Positions 51,731 through 60,599 of a stretch of DNA of 64,000 bases are shown piece by piece. Where the stretch lies: contig CP040678.1 of assembly GCA_005954745.1 (NCBI GenBank), positions 496,001 to 560,000 on the forward strand. The letters run 5' to 3'. The position numbers and the translations under genes are program-made. The stretch's first letter is position 1; every line of letters starts with the position of its first letter. This DNA comes from Halostella pelagica (lineage in GTDB: Archaea; Halobacteriota; Halobacteria; Halobacteriales; Natronoarchaeaceae). Under the pieces are notes generated by a model. That model was not told where the DNA came from, did no database searches, and saw only the letters and a program-made list of their open reading frames with translations.

Positions 51731-52969
51731 TCAGGCCTCGTCGAACAGTTCCTCGCCCTCGACCATGTGCTGCTCGACGGCGTCCATGTCGAGCGTCACG
51801 CCGAGTCCGGGTTCCTCCGGGATCTCGATGTATCCGTCCTCGATGACCGTCTCCTCGACGAGGTCCTCCCACCAGCCGAGTTCGTAACTGTGGTACTCGA
51901 CGGCGAGCGAGTTGGGGATGGCCGCGCCGACGTGGGCCGAAGCCATCGTCGCGACGGGCGAGGAGACGTTGTGCATCGCGACTGGGATGTAATACTGGTT
52001 CGCGGCGTCTGCGATCTTTCGGGTTTCGCGCATGCCGCCGACCTTCGGCATGTCCGGGGCGATCATGTCGACGGCCTGGTTCTCGATGAGGCGGCGCTCC
52101 TCCGTGACGCGGTAGCGGTTCTCACCGACGGTGATCGGCGTCGTCGTCGATTTCGTCACTTCCTCCTGTACGTCTAAGTTCTCCGGCGGGACCGGGTCTT
52201 CGAGCCACCAGACGTCGTACTCCTCCAGCGCTGCGGTGAGACGCTTGGCCGACCCGGCGGAGAACGTCCAGTGGCAGTCGAAGGCCACGTCGGCGCGGTT
52301 CTTGACGCGCTCGGTTACTTTCTCGACGATCTCGACCTTGTGTCGGACCTCGGGCGGGCGGAGGTGTCGATTCGCGCGGTCTTTCTCGTGCCCGCTCGGT
52401 ACGTCGAGATCGAACTTCAGCGCGTCGTAGCCCAGCTCCTCGACGACGCGTTCCGCCTCGTCGGCGCAGGCGTCCGGGTCGGCCTCCTGTTCGGTGTGAC
52501 AGTCGCAGTAGACGCGCATCTCGTCGCGGTACTTCCCGCCGAGCAACTGGTAGGCCGGCACGTCGAGGATCTTGCCGGCCAGGTCGTGCAGGGCCACTTC
52601 GATCCCCGAGATGGCCGTGACTGTGACGCCTTCGACAGAGCCCTCGCCGGACATCTTCTGGATCAGGTGTTCGAAGAGGCGGTCGATGTCGAGGGGGTTC
52701 TCGCCGACGACGAACGGTTTCATCCGCTCGATGAGTTCCGGAACGCCGGCCCCCCAGTACGCCTCGCCCGTGCCGACGATGCCCGCGTCCGTGTAGACGC
52801 GAACGAGCGTCCACGGGAAGTTCCCGTCGACCATCGTCGTCTGAACGTCCGTGATCTCGACGTCGCGCCCGCCGCCGCGTTCTCGCGTCACTCCCATCTC
52901 CGGTGCGGAGAGTTCGCGCATCGTGTACTCCGCGTTCGGGTCGTGCAGGTCCGAGTAGTCGATCCCCAT
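51731..52969 (-). CDS. Enolase-superfamily sugar-acid dehydratase (gluconate/xylonate dehydratase-like)
   Basis: 412 residues from the ATG at 52969. Mandelate racemase/enolase fold: GTGEAYWGAGVPELIERMKP, the metal ligands in VAFDCHWTF, WWLEDPVPPEN and ITVGENRYR, and a catalytic His in VAMHNVSSPV. The N-terminus GIDYSDLHDPNAEYTMRELSAPEMG matches haloarchaeal gluconate/xylonate dehydratases. With glucose dehydrogenase close by, gluconate to 2-keto-3-deoxygluconate in the semi-phosphorylative Entner-Doudoroff route is the best guess; xylonate is the alternative. Confidence 0.87.
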   Translation of the reverse strand: MGIDYSDLHDPNAEYTMRELSAPEMGVTRERGGGRDVEITDVQTTMVDGNFPWTLVRVYTDAGIVGTGEAYWGAGVPELIERMKPFVVGENPLDIDRLFEHLIQKMSGEGSVEGVTVTAISGIEVALHDLAGKILDVPAYQLLGGKYRDEMRVYCDCHTEQEADPDACADEAERVVEELGYDALKFDLDVPSGHEKDRANRHLRPPEVRHKVEIVEKVTERVKNRADVAFDCHWTFSAGSAKRLTAALEEYDVWWLEDPVPPENLDVQEEVTKSTTTPITVGENRYRVTEERRLIENQAVDMIAPDMPKVGGMRETRKIADAANQYYIPVAMHNVSSPVATMASAHVGAAIPNSLAVEYHSYELGWWEDLVEETVIEDGYIEIPEEPGLGVTLDMDAVEQHMVEGEELFDEA

Positions 52970-53056
52970 GGTGGATCGTTTACTCACGCGGAAGTAAAGG
53001 TTTGAGATACGCGTCCGGGACAGTTACGGGCGCTGAGATGACGGATCTCTCGTGAG

Positions 53057-54313
53057 TCACGCGCCGTCCAGTGCGGCGAGTCGGTTCAGCGCGTAAATCG
53101 TACGCAGCATCTCCGCGCTCTTGCCGCGGTCGAAAACGAGTTCGTCCGTCGAAAGGACGTGATCAAGCGCGTCCCGCGACGCGTGGTTCGGCGCGGCCCC
53201 GATGCCCGCGTCGTTCTCCGCGACCCACTCCATCACGCGCAGGTCGCTCTTGCTGTCGCCCATCACCAGCGCGAACGGGGCGTCGATACCGAGGACGTCG
53301 AACGCGGTCCGGACGCCGACGACCTTGTTCAGTTCGAGGCTCCCTATCTCCGCGGCGTCGGCCTCGTAATACGCCACGTCGATCCGCTCGAACACGTCCG
53401 CGACGGCGTCGGGTATCGACTCGGAGTGCGTGTCGGGATACTCGCCTCGCTGTTCGAGCACGCTCCGTATCTCCGGGTCTTGTGCCGCGTAGTACGTCCG
53501 GGCCCATCGGGATGCCCTGTCGTCCGTCTCGACTCCGTCGACCCGCCCGGCGACCGCCTCGCCGAGGAGGTCGAGTTCGTACACCAGTCCGTCGTCTATC
53601 ACTTCGCCCGCCCGTTCGCCGCCGATCTCGAAGTTCGGTTTGAGCGTGACGTTGAACTCGTTGCCCTGGAGGTGACACCCGCGGCGGAGGTGGTCCGGTG
53701 CCTCCCGGAGGATACGTGAGCGTACTTCGTCGAACACCTCGACGATATCGTCGTCGAGGTCGTCGTACAGCAGTTGCTTCGTCTCCGCACCGTGACCGGG
53801 CGTGAACACGCCGGTCCCGGCCTCGTACACGATGCTCAGGTCGCCCGAGTGGACGATCTCCGAGCCGAGTCCCTGGATCATGAACCCCTTCACGTTCTCA
53901 AGCGTCTGTCCCGTGCAGATGACGATAGGCACGCCGTCCTCGTGGAACTCCGTCAGCAGGTGGAGCGTGTCGCGCGGGATCTCGTTGTCCGTGCTTCCGG
54001 CGGAGCGAAGCGTCTCGTCGACGTCGAGAACGAGGACGTTGACCGACCGGCCGTGTTTGGCGAGGAGGTCGAGGGCGGTAAACGCCTGGTCACGCGTCGC
54101 GTGCGCTGCGGTCTCCGCGAACGTCTCACCGGCGGTAAACGACTCTCGGATCTCGTCTTTCCGCTCGCTGAGTTCGTCGCTCGCGTTCTGCCAGTGTTCG
54201 AGGGCGACCCGGGAGTCGACCGGCGGAAACACGTCGACGAACTCCTGATAGTCCCGGAGCGTCTCCGTGTCGAACTCGTCGTAGAGTCGATAGAGGTGGT
54301 CGTACCGTTCCAT
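53057..54313 (-). CDS. HAD-superfamily hydrolase-like protein
   Basis: 418 residues. A helical N-terminal 85 residues precede the HAD core: motif I VLVLDVDETLRSAG (D-x-D-x-T), motif II IVICTGQT, the lysine in ELNKVVGVRTAF and motif IV LVMGDSKSDLRVMEW. The IIB-like cap lies in the middle. It is either a phosphatase or phosphosugar enzyme. It is upstream of the dehydratase gene (87-bp gap, same strand) and divergent from glucose dehydrogenase, suggesting a link to sugar metabolism. Confidence 0.85.
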   Translation of the reverse strand: MERYDHLYRLYDEFDTETLRDYQEFVDVFPPVDSRVALEHWQNASDELSERKDEIRESFTAGETFAETAAHATRDQAFTALDLLAKHGRSVNVLVLDVDETLRSAGSTDNEIPRDTLHLLTEFHEDGVPIVICTGQTLENVKGFMIQGLGSEIVHSGDLSIVYEAGTGVFTPGHGAETKQLLYDDLDDDIVEVFDEVRSRILREAPDHLRRGCHLQGNEFNVTLKPNFEIGGERAGEVIDDGLVYELDLLGEAVAGRVDGVETDDRASRWARTYYAAQDPEIRSVLEQRGEYPDTHSESIPDAVADVFERIDVAYYEADAAEIGSLELNKVVGVRTAFDVLGIDAPFALVMGDSKSDLRVMEWVAENDAGIGAAPNHASRDALDHVLSTDELVFDRGKSAEMLRTIYALNRLAALDGA

Positions 54314-54512
54314 ACCGTATCACGTGTCGGGACCGGCATAAACGTGGCCGGACGGAGTCGTTACCCGCGAACGCCCCCGCTCCGTCCCGGCCGTGGCGGT
54401 CAAGGTTGACTACTGTTGGTCCGCTCGGAGAGAACTGAGGTGAAACGGAACTTTCAGTATATTTACTCAGAATAGAATAAATACTTTTCACCTTCCGTGC
54501 TAACGGGTAGGT

Positions 54513-55589
54513 ATGGATGCTGTCGTACTCAGGGAGGGCGAGCAAACCCCGACCGTCGTCGAGAAACCGAAACCAGACCCGGAGCCCGGAGAAGCGCTGG
54601 TCGAAACTCTGCGCGTCGGCGTCGACGGCACCGACCACGAGGTCATCAATGGCTTGCACGGCGGCTTTCCGGACGGCGAGGACCATCTCGTGCTCGGTCA
54701 CGAGGCCGTCGGCGTCGTCGTCGATCCGAACGGGACGGACCTGACTGACGGTGATGTCGTCGTTCCCACCGTCCGGCGCACACCGGGAAAGAGCAACGAG
54801 TTCTTCGAGCGCGGCGAACCCGACATGGCCCCGAGCGGGCAGTATCGGGAACGCGGTATCGAGGGGGCTCACGGGTTCATGGCGGAGTATTTCACCAGCC
54901 CTGCCGACTGCCTCGTCACCGTTCCTGCGGCCATGGCCGACCTGGGTTTTCTGGTCGAACCGGTCAGCATCACGGAGAAAGCGCTCGAACTCGCCTACGC
55001 CTCCCGCTCCGCGTTCGACTGGAAGCCGGAGTCCGCCATGGTGCTCGGCAACGGCAGCCTCGGGCTGCTGACGCTGGCGATGTTCGAACACACGGAGGGG
55101 TTCGACCGTACGTACTGTCTCGGTCGCCGCGACCGCCCTGACCCGACCATCGACATCATCGAGGAACTCGGCGCGACGTACATCGACTCCCGGCAGACCG
55201 CGGTCGCCGACGTACCGGACGCTCATGAGGGCATGGACGTCGTCTACGAGGCAACCGGCTACGCGAAGCACGCGTTTGAAACGATCCGGGCGCTCGAACC
55301 CAACGGCGTCGGAGCCCTCCTCGGCGTCCCCGACTCCTGGGAGTTCGAGATAGACGGCGGCGCGCTTCACAACGAGTTCGTCCTCCACAACAAGGCGCTC
55401 GTCGGCAGCGTCAACTCCCGCGTCGAACACTTCGAAGCGGCGGTGGAGACGCTCGAAACGCTGCCGGAGTGGCTCCTCGACGACCTCGTTACCGGCGTCT
55501 ACGGCCTCGGCGAACTCGACCGCGCATTTGACGACGACGACACGACTATAAAAACAGCGGTCGAATTCAGCACATATGAAGAACGTTGA
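54513..55589 (+). CDS. gdh: Glucose 1-dehydrogenase (zinc MDR family)
   Basis: 358 residues. Matches haloarchaeal glucose dehydrogenase: Asp38 (GVDGTDHEVI) replaces the usual zinc-binding Cys, followed by His63-Glu64 in VLGHEAVG; nucleotide site VLGNGSLGLLTLAMFE, and LVGSVNSRVEHFEAA at the C-terminus. It oxidises beta-D-glucose to gluconolactone with NAD(P). It opens a two-gene unit: the GfcR-type regulator gene starts 14 nt before its stop. Upstream 54440-54490 is AT-rich, with likely promoter elements. Confidence 0.95.
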   Translation: MDAVVLREGEQTPTVVEKPKPDPEPGEALVETLRVGVDGTDHEVINGLHGGFPDGEDHLVLGHEAVGVVVDPNGTDLTDGDVVVPTVRRTPGKSNEFFERGEPDMAPSGQYRERGIEGAHGFMAEYFTSPADCLVTVPAAMADLGFLVEPVSITEKALELAYASRSAFDWKPESAMVLGNGSLGLLTLAMFEHTEGFDRTYCLGRRDRPDPTIDIIEELGATYIDSRQTAVADVPDAHEGMDVVYEATGYAKHAFETIRALEPNGVGALLGVPDSWEFEIDGGALHNEFVLHNKALVGSVNSRVEHFEAAVETLETLPEWLLDDLVTGVYGLGELDRAFDDDDTTIKTAVEFSTYEER

Positions 55590-56223
55590 CGATCTGATAG
55601 AGAGCGCCGCCGAGTTGGCGGAGCGGGGGCTGTCGAAAGGCGAGATAGCCGACGAACTCAACGTCTCGCGCGAGACGGCGAGTTGGCTCGTAGAACGGAG
55701 CGGGACGACCACTCCGCCGGCGATGGCGTCCGCGGAACCGTCTGCCGGCAGTCCGCACGATATTCACGTCGACTGGAGCGCCATCGGCCGGGACAGCAAG
55801 CGTCTCGCGTCCGTCGGGTCGGCGATGGCCGACCTCCTCCAGAAGCGCGGGGAAGACGTGGACCTGACCATCGGCATCGAGAAAGCCGGCGCGCCGCTCG
55901 CGACGACCGTAGCCCGCGAACTCGACACTGACCTCGGAACGTACGCCCCTCGGAAACATCAGTGGGAGGAGGGCGATATCGAGGAACTGGGCGGGTCGTT
56001 CTCTCGGAACTTCGCGCAGATACGAAACCGCGAGTGTTACGTCGTCGACGACACGATCACCAGCGGGACGACGATGACCGAGACGGTCAAGGCTATCCGC
56101 GAACAGGGCGGCGAACCGGTCGCCTGTGGCGTACTCGCGGACAAGCAGGGCGTCGAGGAGATAGAAGGGGTCCCGGTGTACTCGCTCCTCCAGGTCATCC
56201 GTGTCGGCTCCGAGGACGAGTAG
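55576..56223 (+). CDS. gfcR: GfcR-type transcription regulator with phosphoribosyltransferase domain
   Basis: 215 residues. N-terminal helix-turn-helix (LAERGLSKGEIADELNVSRETASWLVERSG, residues 15-42), then an orotate-phosphoribosyltransferase-like domain with PRPP motif CYVVDDTITSGTT (154-166). This architecture is GfcR, described in Haloferax volcanii as activator of glucose and fructose breakdown genes; it was earlier labelled PyrE-like. Overlapping glucose dehydrogenase by 14 nt, it is regulator and target in one operon. Confidence 0.9.
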   Translation: MKNVDDLIESAAELAERGLSKGEIADELNVSRETASWLVERSGTTTPPAMASAEPSAGSPHDIHVDWSAIGRDSKRLASVGSAMADLLQKRGEDVDLTIGIEKAGAPLATTVARELDTDLGTYAPRKHQWEEGDIEELGGSFSRNFAQIRNRECYVVDDTITSGTTMTETVKAIREQGGEPVACGVLADKQGVEEIEGVPVYSLLQVIRVGSEDE

Positions 56224-56387
56224 ACGGGCCGACCGTTCCGGAGACTGCGTGACTCCGTATTATACAGCGGCGATAGGCGAGCAAATTTCGGTCCTACATC
56301 TAGAGAATGAAATAGCAGTCCATATAAGCGCCGGAGTCCTACACACACACAACCAACTGCTGTCGCGGACCTCGAACACAATCAGCT

Positions 56388-56960
56388 ATGTCAAACCACG
56401 TTTATCGACTTCACTCGACACTGGAACTGCCGCTCGAAACAGTCCATGACCACTTCGAGGACGCTGATCTCCCGGACGGGATAGAGGACATAGAGATAAC
56501 CCGGCGGAACAACACCTTGATCCTGAAAGCCGTCGCGGACGACAAGAGCATCAGCAAGTACACGCCGACGGCACAGTTGAAAGCCAGCGTAACCGAAAAC
56601 AGGGTGTACGAGGAAGAACCCGAGGAGCGACGCCAGAGCGGCCCGCAGTGGGGCGAAGAGGAGGAAGAGGAGATCGAATCCGAACTCGTCGAGTACGCCG
56701 CGTTCAAGGGCGACCGCGAAACCGTCCTCCAGAACTCGACGCTCCAGTACGAGATGTTCCTGGTCCTCTGTGACATCGCCCGGCAGGCCGAGAAAGGAAC
56801 GCTGACGGCTATCACCGTCGAAGAAGACGAACTTCAGGCGACCCGCATCGTCGACAGCGAGGACCGCCCGGCATCGATAGAGGTCGTCGAGGGGCCCGGA
56901 GACGGCAACAAGGGCGAAAGCGGCGTCAACTGGCGCGACAACAAGTTCATCTCGGACTGA
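56388..56960 (+). CDS. Acidic haloarchaeal conserved protein (DUF7110-like)
   Basis: 190 residues: MSNHVYRLHSTLELPLETVHDHFEDADLPDGIEDIEITRRNNTLILKAV, a highly acidic middle (EEEEEEIESELVEYAAFKGDRETVLQN) and SGVNWRDNKFISD at the end. I recall a haloarchaeal family of this kind (DUF7110) with no assigned function. Lies between gfcR and the PAPS-reductase-like gene on the same strand with over 100 bp on both sides, so it is probably monocistronic. Confidence 0.8.
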   Translation: MSNHVYRLHSTLELPLETVHDHFEDADLPDGIEDIEITRRNNTLILKAVADDKSISKYTPTAQLKASVTENRVYEEEPEERRQSGPQWGEEEEEEIESELVEYAAFKGDRETVLQNSTLQYEMFLVLCDIARQAEKGTLTAITVEEDELQATRIVDSEDRPASIEVVEGPGDGNKGESGVNWRDNKFISD

Positions 56961-57075
56961 GTTCCCGTCTCCCGCGGCTATTCTCCCGTAACGACCCGTG
57001 TGGTACCATCTCGCAAGCGATCAGCGATAAGCGTCCATCAAACTTTTACCGCTCCTAATTATATCTAATTACGAG

Positions 57076-58047
57076 ATGGCAGAGAACTTCCCCGACTACG
57101 TTAACGTCGACTACGAGGACGGCGAGGGCGAAGACCCCGCCGACTACCCGTCGGTAAACCACAAGATCGAGAAGGCCATCGAGGTTACGAAGACAGGCCT
57201 CGAAGAGTACGAGAACCCGGTCGTGATGTGGACCGGCGGCAAGGACTCGACGCTGACGCTTTACTTCGTCAAGGAGGTCGCCGACCGCTTCGACCTCGAA
57301 GTTCCGCCGGTCGTCTTCATCGACCACTACCAGCACTTCGACGAACTCATCGACTACGTCGACCACTGGGCCGACGAGTGGGACCTGGACGTCATCTGGG
57401 CCCGCAACGAGGACATCGGCGAGTACGTCGACGAGAACGGCCTCGAACCCGGCGACGACATCCCGATCGACGAACTCTCGGAGCACAACCAGCATCACGT
57501 CCGCAACATTCTGGAGTACGAGGAGGACGAGTTCCCGTTCCTGCTCGACACCTACGTCGGCAACCACCTGCTGAAGACCGTGGCGCTGAACGACGCCATC
57601 GAAGAGCACGATGTCGACGGCATCCTCTCCGGCGTCCGCTGGGACGAACAGGAGGCCCGCGCCGACGAAACGTTCTTCTCGCCGCGTCACGACCCCGATA
57701 TCTACCCGCCGCATGACCGCGTCCAGCCGATCCTCCAGTTCGCCGAACCCGACGTCTGGGAGACGTTCTGGAACTTCGTCGTACCGGACACCGTCGAGGA
57801 CTACCCGGACGAGGGGTACGTCCCGCAGGGTCAGGACGACCTCCCCGAAGGGATCGAGAAGGAGGACGTTCCCGTCTCACCGAAGTACTTCGCCGGCTTC
57901 CGCTCGCTCGGCAGCGAGATCTCGACCGACAAGTCCGCCGAGGAGCCCGCCTGGCTACAGGACATGGAGAACACGACCGAGCGCGCCGGCCGCGCCCAGG
58001 ACAAAGAGGACCTGATGGAGCGCCTGCGCGACCTCGGTTACATGTAA
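57076..58047 (+). CDS. PAPS reductase/sulfurtransferase-like PP-loop protein
   Basis: 323 residues. The ATP-pyrophosphatase loop VMWTGGKDSTLTLYFVKEV is followed by FIDHYQHFDELIDYVDHW and a later GILSGVRWDEQEARADETFF, the layout of the phosphoadenosine-phosphosulfate reductase superfamily. The usual C-terminal Cys motif of true PAPS reductases (E-C-G-x-H) is not seen, so it may instead act in nucleotide or sulfur metabolism. It is very acidic with an extended C-terminal tail. Confidence 0.85.
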   Translation: MAENFPDYVNVDYEDGEGEDPADYPSVNHKIEKAIEVTKTGLEEYENPVVMWTGGKDSTLTLYFVKEVADRFDLEVPPVVFIDHYQHFDELIDYVDHWADEWDLDVIWARNEDIGEYVDENGLEPGDDIPIDELSEHNQHHVRNILEYEEDEFPFLLDTYVGNHLLKTVALNDAIEEHDVDGILSGVRWDEQEARADETFFSPRHDPDIYPPHDRVQPILQFAEPDVWETFWNFVVPDTVEDYPDEGYVPQGQDDLPEGIEKEDVPVSPKYFAGFRSLGSEISTDKSAEEPAWLQDMENTTERAGRAQDKEDLMERLRDLGYM

Positions 58048-58366
58048 GACGACCTTTTTTGACGCTCAGGTCGCCTTCGGCGACCACTCGCGCAAAAAGC
58101 TCGGCCAAAAAACCCCGGGCGCTCTCTACGTTCGCGCCCGGTGAAACGGCGGCTTCGCCGCCGTACGACTGCCGCAGCGACCCACGCTCTCCGTCCGCGC
58201 GGACGCTTTCTTTAACGGCTAATCGGCGACAGCCTGCCCTCCCCCGTACGCTCACCCGCTCGCCGCTCTCGGCGAGCACGTTCGCGCTGGCCCAACCGGG
58301 GGTGAAAAACCACATCGCGAAGCGCACACCACCCCCTCGGGATCGGTGCGTCCCTACAGAACTCGT
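58048..58366. repeat. 319-bp convergent intergenic region with five hairpins
   Basis: Perfect or near-perfect inverted repeats: 58070-58084 (6-bp stem, loop TTC), 58115-58141 (8-bp stem CCGGGCGC/GCGCCCGG, 11-nt loop), 58148-58162 (6-bp stem, loop TTC), 58193-58204 (GTCCGCGCGGAC palindrome) and 58258-58277 (8-bp stem GCTCGCCG/CGGCGAGC, loop CTCT). They sit between the convergent PAPS-reductase-like and GMP-reductase-like genes. No gene is evident. Confidence 0.65.
58053..58060 (+). terminator. T-tract terminator after the PAPS-reductase-like gene
   Basis: CC followed by six T begins 6 bp after the stop codon; typical of archaeal intrinsic termination. Confidence 0.6.
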
Positions 58367-59446
58367 CTACTGCTCGGTTTCGCGGACGACGCCGTGGTCG
58401 ACGGTCACCGTCTCCCACTCGTCGTCGGAGTGAGCGCCCTCTCGCTCCCGGGCGCTGGCGGCGACGCGGATGAACTCCGCGTTCTGCCGGGCTTTTTCGA
58501 TAGTGTGGCCGCCGCAGTAGCTCAGGCCGGAGCGGATACCGGCGGCGAACTCCTCGGCGACGTCGACGAGCGGACCCTTGTACTCCGTGAGTCCCTCGAC
58601 GCCCTCGTCGGCGTCGACGTCTACCTCCTTGTCCGAACGGTCCTCGTTCGCCGCGGTGGTGGCCATCCCGCGCGAGCGCTTGTACGTGCGGCCGTCGACG
58701 TCGACGACCTCGCCGGGGGCTTCCTCGGTGCCGGCGAAGAGGCTGCCCATCATCACCGAGTCCGCGCCGGCCATCAGCGCCTTCACCGCGTCGCCGGAGG
58801 AGCGGATACCGCCGTCGGCGATGATCGGGACGCCAAGGTCGTCGGCGACCGCTGCGCAGTCGTCGACTGCGGTGAGTTGCGGGACGCCGGCACCGGCGAC
58901 CTTCCGCGTGGTGCAGTGCGATCCCGGTCCGATGCCGACTTTCACGCAGTCGGCACCGGCGCTGTAGAGGTCGCGGACGCCGTCCGGCGTTGCGACGTTT
59001 CCGACGACGAGATCGATGTCGCCGAACTCCTTCCGGAGACGGGAGACGACATCGAGACACGACTCCAGGTGGCCGTGAGCCACGTCGACCATCACGCAGT
59101 CGGTGCCCGCGTCGAGGACGGCTTCGGTTCGCTCCAGATAGTCTTCGTTGATCCCGATCGCCGCGCCGACCTGTTCGCCGGCGTCCGCCACGGCCCGCAC
59201 TTCCGCCGCCTGTTCCTCGATACTAACGAACCGGTGGATCGTTCCGAACCCGCCGGCTCGCGAGAGGGCAATAGCCGCCTCGGACTCCGTGACGGTGTCC
59301 ATCGGCGCGGACAGCAGGGGCGTTTCGAGTTCTAACTCGTCGGTGAGGGTTGTCGATATCTCAACGTCGTTTCGGGACTCGACGGGCGACCGCTGGGGCA
59401 CCAGCAAGACGTCGCCGTACGAGAGTCCCGTTCGCAGGTTGTTCAT
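58367..59446 (-). CDS. IMP dehydrogenase/GMP reductase family protein without CBS domains
   Basis: 359 residues from the ATG at 59446 ([20 protein letters not shown]); the open frame to 59626 is Cys/Ser-rich and looks non-coding. The barrel carries the active-site loop [18 protein letters not shown] with the catalytic Cys, [29 protein letters not shown] and [16 protein letters not shown] domains, usual in IMPDH, are missing, which favours a GMP reductase-like enzyme, though a CBS-less IMPDH is possible. Confidence 0.9.
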   Translation of the reverse strand: MNNLRTGLSYGDVLLVPQRSPVESRNDVEISTTLTDELELETPLLSAPMDTVTESEAAIALSRAGGFGTIHRFVSIEEQAAEVRAVADAGEQVGAAIGINEDYLERTEAVLDAGTDCVMVDVAHGHLESCLDVVSRLRKEFGDIDLVVGNVATPDGVRDLYSAGADCVKVGIGPGSHCTTRKVAGAGVPQLTAVDDCAAVADDLGVPIIADGGIRSSGDAVKALMAGADSVMMGSLFAGTEEAPGEVVDVDGRTYKRSRGMATTAANEDRSDKEVDVDADEGVEGLTEYKGPLVDVAEEFAAGIRSGLSYCGGHTIEKARQNAEFIRVAASAREREGAHSDDEWETVTVDHGVVRETEQ

Positions 59447-59570
59447 ACCGCCACTTGTGTATCGCACACAACGGCAAAAGCATACCGGACCGTCGGACTG
59501 CTGTAAGTCAGTTCCGGATAGTGCCGACACGGGGTCGGCGAACACCGGTACACAGTCACAACAGTCCGTA

Positions 59571-59771
59571 TCAGTGCGTCGCGCGGTACTGTCCGTGTGC
59601 GACGCCGATGGCGAGACAGATCGCACCGAACACGACCATCGAGGGTAGCACCATCATCAACACGATCCGAGTCGTCATCATCGGTGTGACGATCAGACTT
59701 CCCACGCCAACGGCGATCAGAGCCACGAACGCGGCCGCCGTCTTGGACAGGTCGAACTCCATGTCCGTCAT
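59571..59771 (-). CDS. Small two-helix membrane protein
   Basis: 66 residues, MTDMEFDLSKTAAAFVALIAVGVGSLIVTP, MMTTRIVLMMVLPSMVVFGAICLAIGVAHGQYRATH. Two transmembrane helices separated by TPMMTTR. The short family resembles haloarchaeal DUF7333-type proteins. Function unknown. Confidence 0.75.
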   Translation of the reverse strand: MTDMEFDLSKTAAAFVALIAVGVGSLIVTPMMTTRIVLMMVLPSMVVFGAICLAIGVAHGQYRATH

Positions 59772-59811
59772 CTACGGGCGAGAAACACCTAATGGTTCCG
59801 AGATCAGCAGC

Positions 59812-60552
59812 TCACTTCGGCCTGATCAGGTCGGCGAGCGTCACTAACCCCCCGAGGATCCAGCCCAGGGGAACGGCGATGCCGAACCACATGCCGACGT
59901 AGCCCAGCCCCGACAGCGAGTATCGGGACCGAAGGAACTCGTTGATCCCGCCGACGTACAGTACGTTGTCGAGGAGCCAGATGGCGAGCGATTCGCTCTG
60001 GGGGAAGATCGTCTGTGCGAGCGTCGGGGAGTAAAGCGCCGCCACGACGGGCGGGAGGAAGACGGCGGTCATGCCGAACGGATAGCCGAGAAACACCGTC
60101 GTCTTCCGACCGCCGATCCGGGAGAACACCACGGCGAGCGCCGCCGATATGGTGGCCACGACGCCCGCCGCGCCCACGGCGAGAAAGCCGGTGCGCGAGA
60201 AGCGAAAGTGTGCAAACACCGTCAGTGCCCCCCAGATGAGAACGGAGACGGCGACGACGCCGAGAATGCCGATCCGAGTCGCAGTCCCGTCCGCCTTCCG
60301 CGCGTAGAACCGCGCCATGAACCCGAACAGCGCGAGCGGGTACAGCAAGGCGACTATCATCACCCCTAACGCGGCCCACAGACGATAGCCGATCCAGCCA
60401 GTCGTCGTGTTCGGCGTCCACTTGCCGAGCACCGAGTGCGTGGACGTGCGCTGCCGGGGGAAAACGAGTTCCATCCAGGTCTCGTGTAACCGGCGCAGAT
60501 CCACCGATATCGCGTGAAAGACACCACCTCTGGTCTTTGACCCGGTAGCCAT
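59812..60552 (-). CDS. Multi-pass membrane protein
   Basis: 246 residues from the ATG at 60552. About five to six hydrophobic segments (ALGVMIVALLYPLALFGFM, ILGVVAVSVLIWGALTVFA, TGFLAVGAAGVVATISAALAVVF, YPFGMTAVFLPPVVAALY, YVGMWFGIAVPLGWILGGLVTLA). The pattern resembles Yip1-domain permeases, which I cannot confirm. Role unknown. Confidence 0.75.
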   Translation of the reverse strand: MATGSKTRGGVFHAISVDLRRLHETWMELVFPRQRTSTHSVLGKWTPNTTTGWIGYRLWAALGVMIVALLYPLALFGFMARFYARKADGTATRIGILGVVAVSVLIWGALTVFAHFRFSRTGFLAVGAAGVVATISAALAVVFSRIGGRKTTVFLGYPFGMTAVFLPPVVAALYSPTLAQTIFPQSESLAIWLLDNVLYVGGINEFLRSRYSLSGLGYVGMWFGIAVPLGWILGGLVTLADLIRPK

Positions 60553-60599
60553 ATGCACGTAGACAGGATCGCTCGGTTTCAACTTTCCGGCCTTCGGAC

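Noticed and set aside
54440-54490. TrmB-type operator (TACT-N7/8-GAGTA) upstream of gdh
   Set aside because: The AT-rich sequence contains TACTC but no correctly spaced partner half-site.
54126-55712. 528-codon minus-strand frame opposite glucose dehydrogenase
   Set aside because: The plus-strand gdh and gfcR genes have clear catalytic and domain signatures; the opposite frame has none.
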